A stretch of 64,000 nucleotides of DNA, taken from contig AP026064.1 in NCBI GenBank assembly GCA_024349725.1, positions 1-64,000 on the forward strand, written 5' to 3'. This document shows, piece by piece, positions 25,937-37,868 of this stretch. Position 1 is the first letter of the stretch. Each line of letters begins with the position of its first letter. Source of the DNA: Arsenophonus endosymbiont of Ceratovacuna japonica. Lineage in GTDB: Bacteria; Pseudomonadota; Gammaproteobacteria; Enterobacterales; Enterobacteriaceae. Below the pieces are notes generated by a model. It was not told where the DNA came from. It saw only the letters and a program-made list of their open reading frames with translations, and searched no databases. The translations under genes and the position numbers were made by a program.

Positions 25937-26617
25937 TTATTTTTTATATATATAAGTTTGACGATATAAAATAGCTAAAAACTCTTCTATAAAATTATTA
26001 TAACCTTGTTCTAATTTATTAATTCGTTGATTTAATTGATTATAAGCTATAACAGCTGGAATAGCAGTAAATAAACTAATTGCTGTTGCAATTAATGATT
26101 CAGCAATACCTGGAGCGATCATTTGTAATGTTACTTGTTTAACTGAACCAATAGAAATAAAAGCGCGCATAATTCCCCAAATAGTACCACATAACCCAAT
26201 ATAAGGACTTATTGAACCAATTGTGCCTAAAAATGCAATATAATCATCTAACGTTTCTAATAATTCTAACTCTCTATTTATTGATATCATCATAGCTCTA
26301 GATGTACTATCCATAATAATTTCTGGTGTATACATATTATTTTGACATAAGCTATAAAACTCTTTAAAACCAATATAAAAAATCTGTTCTAACCCCATTA
26401 ATGAATTATTACGTACTTGAATTTTTTTATATAAACTAGATATTTCAATTCCAGACTCAAAAAGATTTCTAAATACTTCCATTTTATGAATTGCTATATT
26501 TAACATCTTAGTTTTTTGAAAAATAATAGCCCAAGAAATAATAGAAAATACTATTAAAATAAATATAATTAATTGAACTAAAAAACTGGTTTTTAAGAAT
26601 AAATTAATAATGTTCAT
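25937..26617 (-). CDS. tolQ: Tol-Pal system protein TolQ
   Basis: TolQ is the three-helix inner-membrane stator of the Tol motor, related to ExbB and MotA. The product has 226 residues (E. coli 230). The first membrane helix is at about 13-35. The two C-terminal helices (about 135-190) include the conserved [13 protein letters not shown] and [13 protein letters not shown]. It heads tolQ-tolR-tolA-tolB-pal-cpoB. In E. coli ybgC precedes tolQ and ybgE lies after cydX; neither is found in the 415-base gap upstream here. Confidence 0.96.
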   Translation of the reverse strand: MNIINLFLKTSFLVQLIIFILIVFSIISWAIIFQKTKMLNIAIHKMEVFRNLFESGIEISSLYKKIQVRNNSLMGLEQIFYIGFKEFYSLCQNNMYTPEIIMDSTSRAMMISINRELELLETLDDYIAFLGTIGSISPYIGLCGTIWGIMRAFISIGSVKQVTLQMIAPGIAESLIATAISLFTAIPAVIAYNQLNQRINKLEQGYNNFIEEFLAILYRQTYIYKK

Positions 26618-27032
26618 ATAATTATCATTTAAACTCCATAAATAATAAACTTGTATATTTTAATTAATTTTATATTAATTATTAATAAAATAATAATTAT
26701 TTATAATATCTAAAATTTTATTAATTAATTAAATATTAAATATTAAAAAATCAATAATATAATTTAATAAAATAATTTTTAATAATTAATAAATTAACTA
26801 ATTTATATTAATATTGTTAATTAATTATTGTTTATATAATAAATAATAATCAAAATTATTATATTTATTTTTTATTATTAATAAATTATTTATCAATATA
26901 TATAATAATTTATTTAATAAAAAATTATAAAAATAAAATAATAATATATAAAATAATATTAAAATTTTATTTTAAATAATATATTTAATATTATTAATTA
27001 ATACTTTTACTAATTAATATATCTATTTATAA
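26618..27032. other. Gene-free gap between tolQ and cydX
   Basis: These 415 bases occupy the place of ybgE and ybgC in E. coli. They are A/T-rich, with no readable remnant of either gene. The tolQ promoter must lie here unless it is read through from cyd. I see no strong terminator after cydX. Confidence 0.65.
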
Positions 27033-27158
27033 TTATAATTTATTAATATTTTTAGTTTTATTAATAATATTATTCTCAAAAAACTCGATTGCAAGAGCTA
27101 CAATAATAGTAAAACAACAAGCAAATAATGTCCCTAAAATCCAAATAATATACCACAT
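27033..27158 (-). CDS. cydX: Cytochrome bd oxidase small subunit CydX
   Basis: CydX is a single-helix small subunit that stabilises the haem centres of cytochrome bd-I. The 41-residue product begins MWYIIWILGTLFACCF and continues TIIVALAIEFFE. This aligns with E. coli CydX (37 residues, MWYFAWILGTLLACSFG) across the membrane helix and the Glu after it. The C-terminal tail is Asn/Lys-rich and slightly longer. ATG follows AAGGAGTAAATA, a strong ribosome binding site. It lies 12 bases after cydB, as in E. coli. Confidence 0.95.
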   Translation of the reverse strand: MWYIIWILGTLFACCFTIIVALAIEFFENNIINKTKNINKL

Positions 27159-27170
27159 ATTATTTACTCC

Positions 27171-28310
27171 TTAATATAATGATTGCTCATTACTTTCGAT
27201 ATATATTTTATCAATTTTACCAAACATTTTATAATAACACCAAATAGTATAAGATAATATAATTGGTATAAAAATAATTGCAATAACTGTTATTACTTGC
27301 AAAGTAAATAAGCTAGAACTAGAATCCCAAATCGTTAAACTAACATTAGGTTGTATACTTGAAGGCATTATAAATGGAAACATACTAATACCAAAAGTTA
27401 AAATAATAGAAATAATTGTTAATGATGAAAATAAAAATGACAATTTTACTTTATTTAATTTAGTAAATAAAATATTGAAAATTGGAAAAATTAAACTACA
27501 AAATGGAAATATCCATAATATTGGATATTTATTAAAATTAATTAACCATGAACCAAATTCTCTTATTACTTCTTTATGCATAGGATTGGAATCTGCATTA
27601 GTATCAATTATGCTTTTAATAACATAACCATTAATTCTATATATTAACCATATACTAGCAATAGCAAAAATAATTAAATTTAAAAAGGCTGTAATATAAA
27701 TAATATTACGTGAACGTAAATATAATTTACCTACAGTTCTCATTTGTAAGTAATTCGCACCTTGAGTCATTAGCATAATAATTGCAAATATCCCAAATAA
27801 TAAACTATAAAAATTAAATAAACTAAAAAAAGAACCAGTATAATTTAAATATAATTGTTCATTAATTGTAAAAGGAACCCCTTGTAATAAATTACCAAAA
27901 ATAATACCAATAATTAATGGAGGAAAAAAACTACCAATAAATATACCACAATCCCATATCTTACGCCATTTAGGATTTTCAAGTTTAGAACGATAATCAA
28001 AACTAATTGGTCTAAACAATAATAAAGCTAAAACTAATATCATAGCAATATAAAAACCAGAAAATGCCGCTGCATAAACTATTGGCCAAGCTGCAAAAAT
28101 TGCACCAGCAGCTGTTACTAACCAAACTTGATTACCATCCCAATGAGGTGCAATTGTATTAATCATAATTCTACGTTCTATATCTGTTTTACCTATAAAT
28201 AATAATAAAATACCAACACCCATATCAAAACCATCAGTTACAACAAAACCAATAAACAATATACTAATTAACAACCATGATATAAACCTTAATATCTCAT
28301 AATCAAACAT
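27171..28310 (-). CDS. cydB: Cytochrome bd-I ubiquinol oxidase subunit II
   Basis: CydB is the second membrane subunit of the quinol oxidase that reduces oxygen at low concentration. The frame runs back to 28403 inside cydA, but the start is the ATG at 28310: GAGG lies 7 bases upstream, and the product is then 379 residues, exactly as in E. coli. Landmarks are FDYEILRFISWLL, VTDGFDMGVG, the well-conserved IAPHWDGNQVWLVTA, and about eight membrane helices. The C-terminus ending EQSLY matches E. coli. cydA ends 13 bases upstream. Confidence 0.97.
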   Translation of the reverse strand: MFDYEILRFISWLLISILFIGFVVTDGFDMGVGILLLFIGKTDIERRIMINTIAPHWDGNQVWLVTAAGAIFAAWPIVYAAAFSGFYIAMILVLALLLFRPISFDYRSKLENPKWRKIWDCGIFIGSFFPPLIIGIIFGNLLQGVPFTINEQLYLNYTGSFFSLFNFYSLLFGIFAIIMLMTQGANYLQMRTVGKLYLRSRNIIYITAFLNLIIFAIASIWLIYRINGYVIKSIIDTNADSNPMHKEVIREFGSWLINFNKYPILWIFPFCSLIFPIFNILFTKLNKVKLSFLFSSLTIISIILTFGISMFPFIMPSSIQPNVSLTIWDSSSSLFTLQVITVIAIIFIPIILSYTIWCYYKMFGKIDKIYIESNEQSLY

Positions 28311-28323
28311 AAACAAGCCTCTA

Positions 28324-29889
28324 TTAACTATCTTGGGATAAAATATTTTGTTGTTCATCATAGTAACGACCTGTTTTAAAAATACTTGGTCCTTGACGTA
28401 CAAATTTAAACATTAAAAATAACTCAATAATTAAAAATAAAGTATATAAACCACATATTAATATAATAGAAAAAATTAAATCAGTACTTGTTAATGATGA
28501 ATGTGCAACATCTGTAGGCAAAATCTCACTAATTGCCCATGGTTGTCTACCATACTCAGAAACAAACCAACCGGATTCAACCGCAATCCATGGTAATGGT
28601 ATGCTAAACATAACTAAATATAAAAAACATTTTTTTTCACTAATACAATTACGAATAACATTCCAAAATGATAAACTAAAAATAAATAACATAATAAAAC
28701 CACAAACTACCATAATACGAAATAACCAAAATATAGGCCATACTTTAGGAATGCTATATTTAACAGCTAATTTAATATATTTTTCACTAGCATCAATAAT
28801 ATTAGGAGTATAATGTTTTAATAATAATCCATAACCAAGATCTTTTTTATTTTTTTCAAATTCGTTTCTTATAAAAGTATCATTATTATTGATTTGTAAT
28901 TTTTTTAATAAAGCATAAGCTTTTATACCATTACGAATACGAACTTCATTTTGTATCATTAAATCTTTTAAACCTAAAACTGGAGTATTAATAGAACGAG
29001 TAGTAATAATTCCCATTAACCATGGAATTTTTACTGTAAATTCATTCTTCATTTTATCATTATTTGGTATAGCAATAAGATTAAATGAAGCTGGTGGTGT
29101 TTTAGTTTCCCATTCTGCTTCAATAGCAGCTAACTTAGTTTTTTGAATTTTATTTATTTCATAACCAGACTCATCACCTAATATAATAACTAATAATATT
29201 GAAATAACGCCAAAACTTGATGCTATTGCAAAGGATCGTTTAGCAAAAGATTTATTACGACCTCTAAGTAAATAATAAGCACTAATACCTAAAATAAACA
29301 TAGCCCCAGTACAATAACCAGCTGTAACTGTATGAACAAATTTAACTTGTGCCACTGGATTTAAAAATAATTCTAAAAAACTAATCATTTCCATTCTCAT
29401 AGTTTTAAAATTAAAATTAGAAGAAATAGGATTTTGCATCCAACTATTAGCAATTAATATCCATAAAGCAGAAAAATTAGATCCTATTGCAACTAACCAC
29501 GTGCTCATTAAATGTTGTATTTTATTTAAACGTTCCCAACCAAAAATAAATAAACCAACAAATGTTGACTCTAAGAAAAATGCCATTAATCCTTCAATTG
29601 CCAATGGAGCGCCAAAAATATCACCAACATAATGAGAATAATATGACCAATTAGTTCCAAATTGAAATTCCATAGTCAAACCTGTTGCAATACCTAAGGC
29701 AAAATTAATAGAAAATAATTTACCCCAAAACTTAGTCATATCTTTATATATATGCTTTCCTGAGATAACATATACTGTTTCCATAATAGCTAATAAAAAT
29801 GACATACCAAGTGTTAATGGTACAAACAAAAAATGATACATTGCAGTTAATGCAAATTGTAACCTAGACAGCTCAACAATATCAAACAT
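28324..29889 (-). CDS. cydA: Cytochrome bd-I ubiquinol oxidase subunit I
   Basis: CydA carries haems b558, b595 and d and the quinol site. The product has 521 residues (E. coli 522). Haem ligand His19 is in [12 protein letters not shown]; the His of [10 protein letters not shown] (near 186) and the Met of [11 protein letters not shown] (near 393) are the other b-type haem ligands. The periplasmic Q-loop (about 250-370) is long, as in the E. coli type. The GRQPW motif near 448 is present. It heads cydABX. It is the only terminal oxidase visible in the window. Confidence 0.97.
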   Translation of the reverse strand: MFDIVELSRLQFALTAMYHFLFVPLTLGMSFLLAIMETVYVISGKHIYKDMTKFWGKLFSINFALGIATGLTMEFQFGTNWSYYSHYVGDIFGAPLAIEGLMAFFLESTFVGLFIFGWERLNKIQHLMSTWLVAIGSNFSALWILIANSWMQNPISSNFNFKTMRMEMISFLELFLNPVAQVKFVHTVTAGYCTGAMFILGISAYYLLRGRNKSFAKRSFAIASSFGVISILLVIILGDESGYEINKIQKTKLAAIEAEWETKTPPASFNLIAIPNNDKMKNEFTVKIPWLMGIITTRSINTPVLGLKDLMIQNEVRIRNGIKAYALLKKLQINNNDTFIRNEFEKNKKDLGYGLLLKHYTPNIIDASEKYIKLAVKYSIPKVWPIFWLFRIMVVCGFIMLFIFSLSFWNVIRNCISEKKCFLYLVMFSIPLPWIAVESGWFVSEYGRQPWAISEILPTDVAHSSLTSTDLIFSIILICGLYTLFLIIELFLMFKFVRQGPSIFKTGRYYDEQQNILSQDS

Positions 29890-30005
29890 CTTAAGCCCTT
29901 ATTCTTAACAGAAAATATCAATTTATAATCATTTTATTTTTATAATTTAAATATCTACTAAAATTTATTAAAATAAAATATAATATTATTATAATATATA
30001 TTAAA

Positions 30006-30881
30006 TCAAATTTTATTTAATAATTGTTTAACAATTTTACCAACTTTAACTAAATTACGAACTATTTTTACTCCAGCCGATTCTAAAATATCAAATTTTT
30101 TATTTGCAGTATCTCTGTCTTTAATAATAAAAGCACCTGCATGCCCCATACATTTTCCTTTTGGTGCCATTACACCAGCGATATAAGCAATAACTGGTTT
30201 TGTAATATATTGTTTAATGTAAAATGCTGCATCTTCTTCATATGTACCACCAACTTCACCAATCATAACAATAACTTCAGTTTGTGGATCTTCTTGAAAT
30301 AATTTTAATATATAAATAAAATTTATTCCAATAATAGGATCACCACCAATACCAACACAAGTAGATTGTCCTAATCCTATATCTGTTATCTGTTTAACAA
30401 CTTCATAAGTTAACGTACCAGAACGTGATACAATGCCAATTTTACCTTGTTTATAAATATGTTCTGGTTGAATACCTATTTTACATTCACCAGGAGTAAT
30501 GATGCCAGGAGAATTAGGACCAATCATTAATACCCCAACTTCATCTAATTTTGCTTTTACTATTAACATATCTAATATAGGAATTCCTTCTGTAATAGTA
30601 ACTATTAATTTAATTCCACTATTAATAGCTTCAAGAATTGAATCTTTACAAAATTCAGCTGGAACATAAATTACCGATACTATTGCACCTGTTGCTTTTA
30701 CTGCTTCAAGAACAGTATTAAAAACAGGTAATCCTAAATGAGTAATACCACCTTTACCTGGAGTTACCCCACCAACTATTTTTGTTCTATAAGCAATTGC
30801 TTTCCTAGAATGAAATGTTCCCTGTTTACCTGTAAATCCCTGGCAGATAACTTTAGTATTTTTATTAATTAAAATAGACAT
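30006..30881 (-). CDS. sucD: Succinyl-CoA synthetase alpha subunit
   Basis: SucD is the CoA-binding and phosphohistidine subunit of succinyl-CoA synthetase, the substrate-level phosphorylation step of the TCA cycle. The product has 291 residues (E. coli 289). An N-terminal CoA-binding fold includes [19 protein letters not shown], and the active-site histidine is in [10 protein letters not shown]. sucC lies 7 bases upstream, so the two are co-transcribed. The downstream order sucCD-cydAB is kept from E. coli apart from genes deleted between them. Confidence 0.97.
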   Translation of the reverse strand: MSILINKNTKVICQGFTGKQGTFHSRKAIAYRTKIVGGVTPGKGGITHLGLPVFNTVLEAVKATGAIVSVIYVPAEFCKDSILEAINSGIKLIVTITEGIPILDMLIVKAKLDEVGVLMIGPNSPGIITPGECKIGIQPEHIYKQGKIGIVSRSGTLTYEVVKQITDIGLGQSTCVGIGGDPIIGINFIYILKLFQEDPQTEVIVMIGEVGGTYEEDAAFYIKQYITKPVIAYIAGVMAPKGKCMGHAGAFIIKDRDTANKKFDILESAGVKIVRNLVKVGKIVKQLLNKI

Positions 30882-30888
30882 TATTAAT

Positions 30889-32055
30889 CTACATATCCAC
30901 TGATACTAATATTGCTTTTTTTACTGCATCTATTAAACTATTTGCAATAGTGATATTTAATTTATTATAAGATAATCTTTTTATACCTAATTTAGCATTA
31001 TTTCCTTCAAAACGAACAATAACTGGAACTTTTATTATAACTTCTTTAACTGCTTCAATAATACCATCGGCAATTAAATTGCAGCAAACAATGCCACCAA
31101 AAATATTAATTAATATAGATTTAATATTTTTGTCAAATAAAATAATTTTAAATGCTTCTATTATTTGTTTTTTAGTCACACTTCCACCTACATCAAGAAA
31201 ATTAGCTGGAATTCCTCCATATAATTTTATAATATCAATAGTTCCCATAGCTAAACCAGCACCATTAGCCATACAGCCAATATTACCATTTAAAGAAACA
31301 TAATTTAATTTATACTTTGATGCATAAAATTCACTAGGATCTTCTTGAGAAACATCTCGCATTTTTTGTAATTCTATTTGTCTATAAAGTGCATTATTAT
31401 CAACATTAATCTTACTATCTAAAAAAATTAAATCTCCCTGTTTAGTTATAACTAATGGGTTAATTTCAATCAAAGTCAAATCAAATTTCATAAAAATTGT
31501 CACTAATCTAATAAATATTTTAATAAACTGTTTTACTTGTTTATTATTTAAGCCTAACTTATAAGCAAGTTCACGAGCTTGATAAGGTATGGGACCAATC
31601 AAAGTATCAATAATTACTTTACAAATTAATTCTGGTTTTTGTTTTAAAGTTTCTTCAATATTAATACCACCTTTCATAGATATTATAAAAATTATTCGAC
31701 AAATAGAATAATCTATCATTACACTTAAATAAAGTTCTTTATAAATATCTATTACTGTTTCTAATAAAATTTGATTAACAAGTTGTCCATTAGAATTACT
31801 TTGATTAGTCACCAAGTATTTTCCTAACCAATTATTAGCAAAAAACAAAACTTCATCATAATTATTAACAATTTTTATACCATAAGATTTACCTCGGCTA
31901 CCAGAATGTATTTGACATTTTATAATCCAAGGACTTTTACCTAATTTTGTTATAGCATCTTCCATTTCTTTTACTGTTTTACAAACATAACCTGTAGGTA
32001 CTGGTAAACCATAACGTTTAAATAATTGTTTTGCTTGATATTCATGTAAATTCAT
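30889..32055 (-). CDS. sucC: Succinyl-CoA synthetase beta subunit
   Basis: SucC is the ATP-grasp subunit that binds nucleotide and succinate. The product has 388 residues, the same as E. coli. Landmarks are [20 protein letters not shown], the ATP-grasp segment [34 protein letters not shown] and [14 protein letters not shown]. In E. coli sucA and sucB lie directly upstream; here 1.06 kb of gene-free sequence precedes the gene, so the 2-oxoglutarate dehydrogenase genes are not at this locus. Confidence 0.97.
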   Translation of the reverse strand: MNLHEYQAKQLFKRYGLPVPTGYVCKTVKEMEDAITKLGKSPWIIKCQIHSGSRGKSYGIKIVNNYDEVLFFANNWLGKYLVTNQSNSNGQLVNQILLETVIDIYKELYLSVMIDYSICRIIFIISMKGGINIEETLKQKPELICKVIIDTLIGPIPYQARELAYKLGLNNKQVKQFIKIFIRLVTIFMKFDLTLIEINPLVITKQGDLIFLDSKINVDNNALYRQIELQKMRDVSQEDPSEFYASKYKLNYVSLNGNIGCMANGAGLAMGTIDIIKLYGGIPANFLDVGGSVTKKQIIEAFKIILFDKNIKSILINIFGGIVCCNLIADGIIEAVKEVIIKVPVIVRFEGNNAKLGIKRLSYNKLNITIANSLIDAVKKAILVSVDM

Positions 32056-33116
32056 AATATTCTATCCATAATTTAATATAATAAGAAATAATATATTTCT
32101 ATACTATATATTTTATTTTAATATTAATTATAAAGTGTATTTATAGTTATAAATTAAATAAAATATTTTATTAGGAATTATTTGTTAATTAATGAATATA
32201 TATAAATATAAATATAATATTAATATAAAATAATTATAATAAAATATATTTAAATTTTTAATTAATATATTTATATTAAAATAATATTTAAAAATTTAAT
32301 AATAAATTTATTATTAAAAATATAATATTAATAATTATTTAAATTAAAATAATAAATAAAATATAAATTCAATTTTAAATATTTATAAATAAATAATTAT
32401 AATTATTTATTTGTAATATAATTTAAATAATTTATAATAAATTTATTAATAAAAATATTTAATTTAAATAATATGATAAACAAATTAATAAATAAATATT
32501 TAAATTTTAAAATAAAAAATTAATTTTATTATAATTTAATAATAATATTTTATATTTTAATTTATTAAAATTTATTTAAAATAAATTAAATAATAATAAA
32601 TAATAAATATATAATAATTGATATAAAAATATAAATTATTATATATTTATAATATTTAAGTAAATAAAAAAATTATTAAATTTTACTTTAATATGTAAAT
32701 TAAATTATATTTTATATTATTAATATTCATTATAAATAATTATAAAAAATAAATTTAAAATTTAATAAATTATTATGCATTAATATTTATTAATAATAAA
32801 AAATAAAATTTATTTAATGTTAAAATAATTTATATAATGTAATGACTAAATTTAATAAATAAATATATTTATAAATAAATTATTTATAGAAATAAAAAAT
32901 TAAAATAATATAAATAAATATATAATATTTATACATTATTAAATTATTTATTTTATAATTTATATATTTATAAATTATAAATAGTATATATTTAGTTATA
33001 AATAAAATATATAAAATATTTTTAATTAAAACATTTTATATAAAATTAAATATATTATAATAAATAATTTATATTTTATAAATTTTAATAAAAATTAAAT
33101 AATAAGATATAAAAAT
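32056..33116. other. 1.06-kb gene-free gap between divergent sucC and prfB
   Basis: Nearly pure A/T, with no recognisable sucA, sucB or other remnant. It contains a perfect 24-bp palindrome at 32295-32318 and a 34-bp near-palindrome at 32383-32416. The promoters of sucCD (leftward) and prfB-lysS (rightward) should be here, but none can be singled out by eye. Confidence 0.65.
32383..32416. repeat. Near-perfect 34-bp palindrome in the sucC-prfB gap
   Basis: A 26-bp perfect core (half-site AAATAAATAATTA, 32387-32399) is extended on each side by a T/G mismatch and three more pairing bases. It lies between divergent genes. Confidence 0.5.
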
Positions 33117-34217
33117 ATGTTTGAAATTAATATAATAAATAATAAAATTCAAAATTTATATAATAGAATAAAAATATTAAAAAATATTTTTAACTATAAT
33201 AATAAAAAAAAACGTTTGAAAGAAATAAACATAAAACTTAATAAATATAATATATGGAATGATTCTAAACAAGCACAATCATTAATTAAGGAATGCTCTG
33301 ATATTGAATTAATAGTAAAAAATATTGAAACTTTAATACAAAATTTAAATAATATATCAAATTTAGTTCATTTATTAATTAAAACTAATGATATAGAAAA
33401 TTTTAATAAAATAATAATGAAATTAACACAATTAGAAAAAAAAATAAAGCAATTAGAATTTAATCACATTTTTTCAGGACAATATGATTATGCTAATTGT
33501 TATCTTGATTTACAAGCAGGATCTGGAGGTATTGATGCTCAAGATTGGACAAATATGTTAATGCGTATGTATTTACGTTGGTCTTATTCCAAAGGTTTTA
33601 AAACAGATATCATTGAAATATCAGATGGTTGTGTAGCTGGATTAAAATCTGCTACTATACAAATTATTGGTGATTATGCTTATGGTTGGTTAAGAACTGA
33701 AACTGGTATACACCGATTAGTACGTAAAAGTCCTTTTAATTCAAATAGTCGTCGACATACATCATTTAGTTCAGCTTTCGTTTATCCAAAAGTAAATGAT
33801 AATGACATAAATATTAAAATTAATTTTACTGATTTACGAATTGATGTTTATCGAGCATCTGGAGCAGGTGGTCAACATGTAAATAAAACTGAATCAGCAG
33901 TACGTATAACTCACATACCAACTGGTATTGTTACGCAATGTCAAAATAATCGATCTCAACATAAAAATAAAGATCAAGCTTTAAATCAACTAAGATCAAA
34001 ATTATATAAGTTAGAAATACAAAAAAAAAATATTAATAAACAAGAATTAGAAAAAAATAAATCTGATATAGGATGGGGCAGTCAAATTCGTTCTTATGTA
34101 CTAGATGATTCTAGAATTAAAGATTTACGTACAGGTGTTGAAAGTCGAAATACTCAAGCTGTATTAGATGGTGATTTAGATAAATTCATTAAAAAAAGTT
34201 TAAAATCTGGTCTATAA
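33117..34217 (+). CDS. prfB: Peptide chain release factor 2, without programmed frameshift
   Basis: RF2 terminates translation at UAA and UGA. The product has 366 residues (E. coli 365). The SPF codon-recognition tripeptide is in RKSPFNSN, and the catalytic GGQ is in [17 protein letters not shown]. In E. coli the reading frame is broken after codon 25 (CTT TGA C) and needs a +1 shift. Here codons 24-27 read ATT TTT AAC TAT continuously, giving I-F-N-Y where E. coli has Y-L-D-Y; the extra base and UGA are gone. lysS follows after 8 bases, an operon also found in E. coli. Confidence 0.97.
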   Translation: MFEINIINNKIQNLYNRIKILKNIFNYNNKKKRLKEINIKLNKYNIWNDSKQAQSLIKECSDIELIVKNIETLIQNLNNISNLVHLLIKTNDIENFNKIIMKLTQLEKKIKQLEFNHIFSGQYDYANCYLDLQAGSGGIDAQDWTNMLMRMYLRWSYSKGFKTDIIEISDGCVAGLKSATIQIIGDYAYGWLRTETGIHRLVRKSPFNSNSRRHTSFSSAFVYPKVNDNDINIKINFTDLRIDVYRASGAGGQHVNKTESAVRITHIPTGIVTQCQNNRSQHKNKDQALNQLRSKLYKLEIQKKNINKQELEKNKSDIGWGSQIRSYVLDDSRIKDLRTGVESRNTQAVLDGDLDKFIKKSLKSGL

Positions 34218-34225
34218 GGAAAAAT

Positions 34226-35740
34226 ATGTCTAAAAAACAACAGAGTATTAATAAATATATTATTTTAGACGATAAATTAAAACCATATCAAAAAAAAACA
34301 AATAAATTATATAGTAATAATATTACGTTTCCTAATGATTTTCGACGTAAATATTTATCTAGTGATTTACATAATAAATATAAAGATTTTAATGCACTAA
34401 AGCTTACTACATTAAATATTAATGTATCTGTTGCTGGGCGAATGATAACACGTCGTATTATGGGTAAAGCTTCTTTTGCTACTTTACAAGATATGGGTGG
34501 TCGAATTCAAATTTATATTTCTCGCAATAAATTACCTAAAGATGTTTACAATGAACAATTTAAAAAATGGGATATTGGTGATATAATTGGTATTAAAGGA
34601 AAATTATTTAAAACTAAAACGGGAGAATTAACTATTTATAGTAATGAAATTTATTTATTAACTAAATCATTGCATCCTTTACCGGATAAATTTCATGGTT
34701 TAGCAAATAAAGAAATTTGTTATCGTCAACGTTATCTTGATCTTATTGTTAACAAAAAAACACAAAAAACTTTTATTATGCGTTCACGCATAATATCTTC
34801 TATACGTAACTTTATGAAAAGTAGAAACTTTATAGAAGTTGAAACACCAATGATGCATATAATTCCTGGTGGCGCCACAGCTCGTCCATTTATTACTCAT
34901 CATAATACATTAAATATTGATATGTATTTACGTATTGCGCCAGAACTTTATTTAAAGCGTTTAGTTATTGGTGGATTTGAGAGAGTATTTGAAATTAATC
35001 GTAATTTTCGTAATGAAGGTATTTCATCAAAACATAATCCAGAATTTACTATGATGGAACTTTATATAGCTTATGCTGATTATAAAGATCTTATTATATT
35101 CACTGAAGAATTATTTAGAACAGTAACTCAAGAAGTATTAAATACAACTAAAATACAATATGGTGAATATTTATTTGATTTTGAACAACCTTTTATTAAA
35201 ATGACTATGAAAGAAGCAATAGTTAAATATCAAAATAAAATAAAATTAACTGATCTAGATGATATCATTAAAATAACAGAAATCGCAAAATCATTAAATA
35301 TTGAAATAAAAAAAAATTGGGGATTAGGTAGATTACAATATACAATTTTTGAAGAGGTAGTAGAAAATAATTTAATCCAACCAACATTTATTACTGAATA
35401 TCCTACAGAAGTTTCTCCTTTAGCTAGGCTAAATGACAATAATCCATTAATTACTGATCGATTTGAATTCTTTACAGCTGGATGTGAAATTGGTAATGGT
35501 TTTTCTGAAATTAATGATTCAGAAAATCAAGCTAATAGATTTTCTGAACAAGTTAACCAAAGAGATAAAAGTGATAATGAATCTATGTTTTATGATCAAG
35601 ATTATATAATAGCATTAGAATATGGATTACCACCAACAGCTGGATTAGGTATTGGTATTGATCGAATGATTATGTTATTAACAAATAGTCATACAATTCG
35701 TGATGTTATTTTATTTCCAACATTACGTCCTGATAAATAA
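34226..35740 (+). CDS. lysS: Lysyl-tRNA synthetase (class II)
   Basis: LysRS charges tRNA-Lys, one of which is encoded at 21621-21696. The product has 504 residues (E. coli LysS 505). An N-terminal OB-fold anticodon-binding domain (about 60-150) is followed by the class II core with motif 1 around [10 protein letters not shown], motif 2 [20 protein letters not shown], and motif 3 [15 protein letters not shown]. The ribosome binding site TAAGGAAAAAT precedes ATG and overlaps the prfB end region. It converges on lysP. Confidence 0.97.
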   Translation: MSKKQQSINKYIILDDKLKPYQKKTNKLYSNNITFPNDFRRKYLSSDLHNKYKDFNALKLTTLNINVSVAGRMITRRIMGKASFATLQDMGGRIQIYISRNKLPKDVYNEQFKKWDIGDIIGIKGKLFKTKTGELTIYSNEIYLLTKSLHPLPDKFHGLANKEICYRQRYLDLIVNKKTQKTFIMRSRIISSIRNFMKSRNFIEVETPMMHIIPGGATARPFITHHNTLNIDMYLRIAPELYLKRLVIGGFERVFEINRNFRNEGISSKHNPEFTMMELYIAYADYKDLIIFTEELFRTVTQEVLNTTKIQYGEYLFDFEQPFIKMTMKEAIVKYQNKIKLTDLDDIIKITEIAKSLNIEIKKNWGLGRLQYTIFEEVVENNLIQPTFITEYPTEVSPLARLNDNNPLITDRFEFFTAGCEIGNGFSEINDSENQANRFSEQVNQRDKSDNESMFYDQDYIIALEYGLPPTAGLGIGIDRMIMLLTNSHTIRDVILFPTLRPDK

Positions 35741-35831
35741 TATATTAATTATGTAAAATATATAATAATATTTATACTTTTAACAATTATAAATAACTAT
35801 ATATTAATAAATAATTAATAAAATTATCTGG

Positions 35832-37319
35832 TTAATTATTTAAATTTTTATTATACTCAGGAAAATCCATTTTATTATAATGTACGAAATGAGTTTTTTT
35901 AATTATTTTATAACCTAACCAAATACTTAAAAATAAAGGAATACTAATATAAGTAGCAATAACACTATACCAATCAATACTATTAGATAAAAATGCTTGA
36001 TAATTTTGTCCTAATGTAATAATTAAACAAAGAATAAAAGCAAAAATAGAACTAAATGGAAAAAAATTTGAACGATATGGTAATTTATTTAAATCATAAC
36101 CTTGCAATATATAACCTTTACGAAAACGATAATGACTAATGGCTATCCCTAACCAAGCAATAAATCCAGTCATACCTGAAGTATTTAGTAACCATAAATA
36201 AACAATCTTATTACTAAACATTGAACTTAAAAAGCATAACATTGCAACTAAAGTAGTTGCAACTAATGTATAACGAGGAACTCCTCCAGATGATAATCGA
36301 TTAAAAATTTTTGGTGCTTTCCTTTCTTTAGATAAAGTATATAACATACGAGTAGAAGCATACATACCTGAATTACCTGCTGATAGTACTGCTATTAAAA
36401 TAACCGCATTCATAATAGCAGCTGCATATAATAATCCAGCATTTTCAAAAACTAAAGTAAAAGGACTAACACTAATATTATTTACATTATTAAGAAGTAA
36501 ACGTGGATCAATATAAGGGATAATTAAACTAATAATTAATATAGTAAGAATATAAAATACTAAAATTCTCCAAAATACTTGACGTGTTACTTTAGGAATA
36601 TTTTTACTTGGGTCTTTAGATTCACCAGCGGCAATACCAATTAATTCAGTGCCTTGAAAAGAAAAACCTACAATCATAGAAACCCCAAGCATTGCTGAAA
36701 ATCCACCGGCAAAAGGCGCTTCACCAATCTTCCAATTATACCACCCAAAATTTTCTGCACCATGAAGAATACCAATAATCATTAATATACCAATTACAAT
36801 AAAAATAATCACAGTAATGATTTTAATTAAAGAAAACCAATATTCTGCCTCACCAAATCCTTTAACAGATATATAATTAAGCATAAAAATAATAAATAAA
36901 AAAAATGCACTCCAAATCCAACCGTAAATATTAGGAAACCAATACTCCATAATTAATTGAGCTGCAACTAAATCAACAGCTATAGTAATCGCCCAATTAT
37001 ACCAATAATTCCAACCAAGTGCAAAACCAAAACCTTCATCAACATATTTAGAACCATAAGTAGAAAATGAACCAGAAACTGGTAAATAAGAAGCTATTTC
37101 ACCTAAGCTAGTCATTAAAAAATAAACCATTAAGCCTATAATTATATAAGATATTAAAGCACCACCTGGTCCAGCTTGAGCTAATGTTGTACCAGAAGCA
37201 ATAAATAATCCAGTTCCAATAGATCCACCAATAGCTATCATTGTTAAATGACGTGATTTTAATTCTCGTCGTAATTTTATGGTATTATTATGTAATATAT
37301 CTGTTGATTGTTCTAACAT
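35832..37319 (-). CDS. lysP: Lysine-specific permease LysP
   Basis: LysP is an inner-membrane amino acid/polyamine/organocation family importer of lysine. The product has 495 residues (E. coli 489), with about 12 hydrophobic membrane segments. The family motif GGSIGTGLFIASGTTLAQAG is at about 31-50. FSFQGTELIGIAAGESKDP and SGNSGMYASTRMLYTLS are typical. In E. coli LysP also acts as a co-sensor for CadC; no cad genes are visible here. The preserved neighbour is nfo, divergent from lysP as near the E. coli 48-min region. Uptake of lysine suggests dependence on external supply, which is inference. Confidence 0.9.
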   Translation of the reverse strand: MLEQSTDILHNNTIKLRRELKSRHLTMIAIGGSIGTGLFIASGTTLAQAGPGGALISYIIIGLMVYFLMTSLGEIASYLPVSGSFSTYGSKYVDEGFGFALGWNYWYNWAITIAVDLVAAQLIMEYWFPNIYGWIWSAFFLFIIFMLNYISVKGFGEAEYWFSLIKIITVIIFIVIGILMIIGILHGAENFGWYNWKIGEAPFAGGFSAMLGVSMIVGFSFQGTELIGIAAGESKDPSKNIPKVTRQVFWRILVFYILTILIISLIIPYIDPRLLLNNVNNISVSPFTLVFENAGLLYAAAIMNAVILIAVLSAGNSGMYASTRMLYTLSKERKAPKIFNRLSSGGVPRYTLVATTLVAMLCFLSSMFSNKIVYLWLLNTSGMTGFIAWLGIAISHYRFRKGYILQGYDLNKLPYRSNFFPFSSIFAFILCLIITLGQNYQAFLSNSIDWYSVIATYISIPLFLSIWLGYKIIKKTHFVHYNKMDFPEYNKNLNN

Positions 37320-37868
37320 TACTTTCCTTTTATTTTTCTATTAATCTTAATATTAGATACTATAATAAATAGTATTATTAAATAAATAAGATATTATTAA
37401 TTATCAAATATTTTAATAATTAATAATAATTTTTTAATTTAATATTATATAATATTAAATTAAATATAATATTTATAATAAATATATTTTATAAATATTT
37501 AATACAATATAAATATTATTATAATAATATTTTTAATAATTTAATAATTACTAATTTTAATTAAATATTATATTTAATTAATATATTTTATTAATTATTA
37601 AATTAAAATATATAAATTAATTAACTAATTTTATATAAATTAAAGTATATATTTTAAATTATATCATTTTAATTATTTAAATAATAATATATTTATTTAT
37701 ATTATTATTTATATTAAATATTATTTAAAAATATAAAATAATTAATTATAATTATAAATTTTATAACAACTAATTATTATTAGTTATTATAAGAAAATAA
37801 AACCAATAATATTAAATATATATTTTATTTTACAATAAAAATCATTTTAAATAAAATTAGGAGAAAAA
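37320..37868. other. Gene-free gap between divergent lysP and nfo
   Basis: These 549 bases are AT-rich and hold the start regions of lysP and nfo. A hairpin with 14-base arms (TAAATAATAATATA) and a 6-base loop lies at 37678-37711. No coding remnant is recognised. The nfo ribosome binding site (AGGAGAAAAA) is at the right edge. Confidence 0.6.

Noticed and set aside
28311-28403. Long N-terminal extension of CydB overlapping cydA
   Set aside because: The extra 31 residues have no counterpart in CydB proteins; the ATG at 28310 with GAGG upstream gives the family length of 379.
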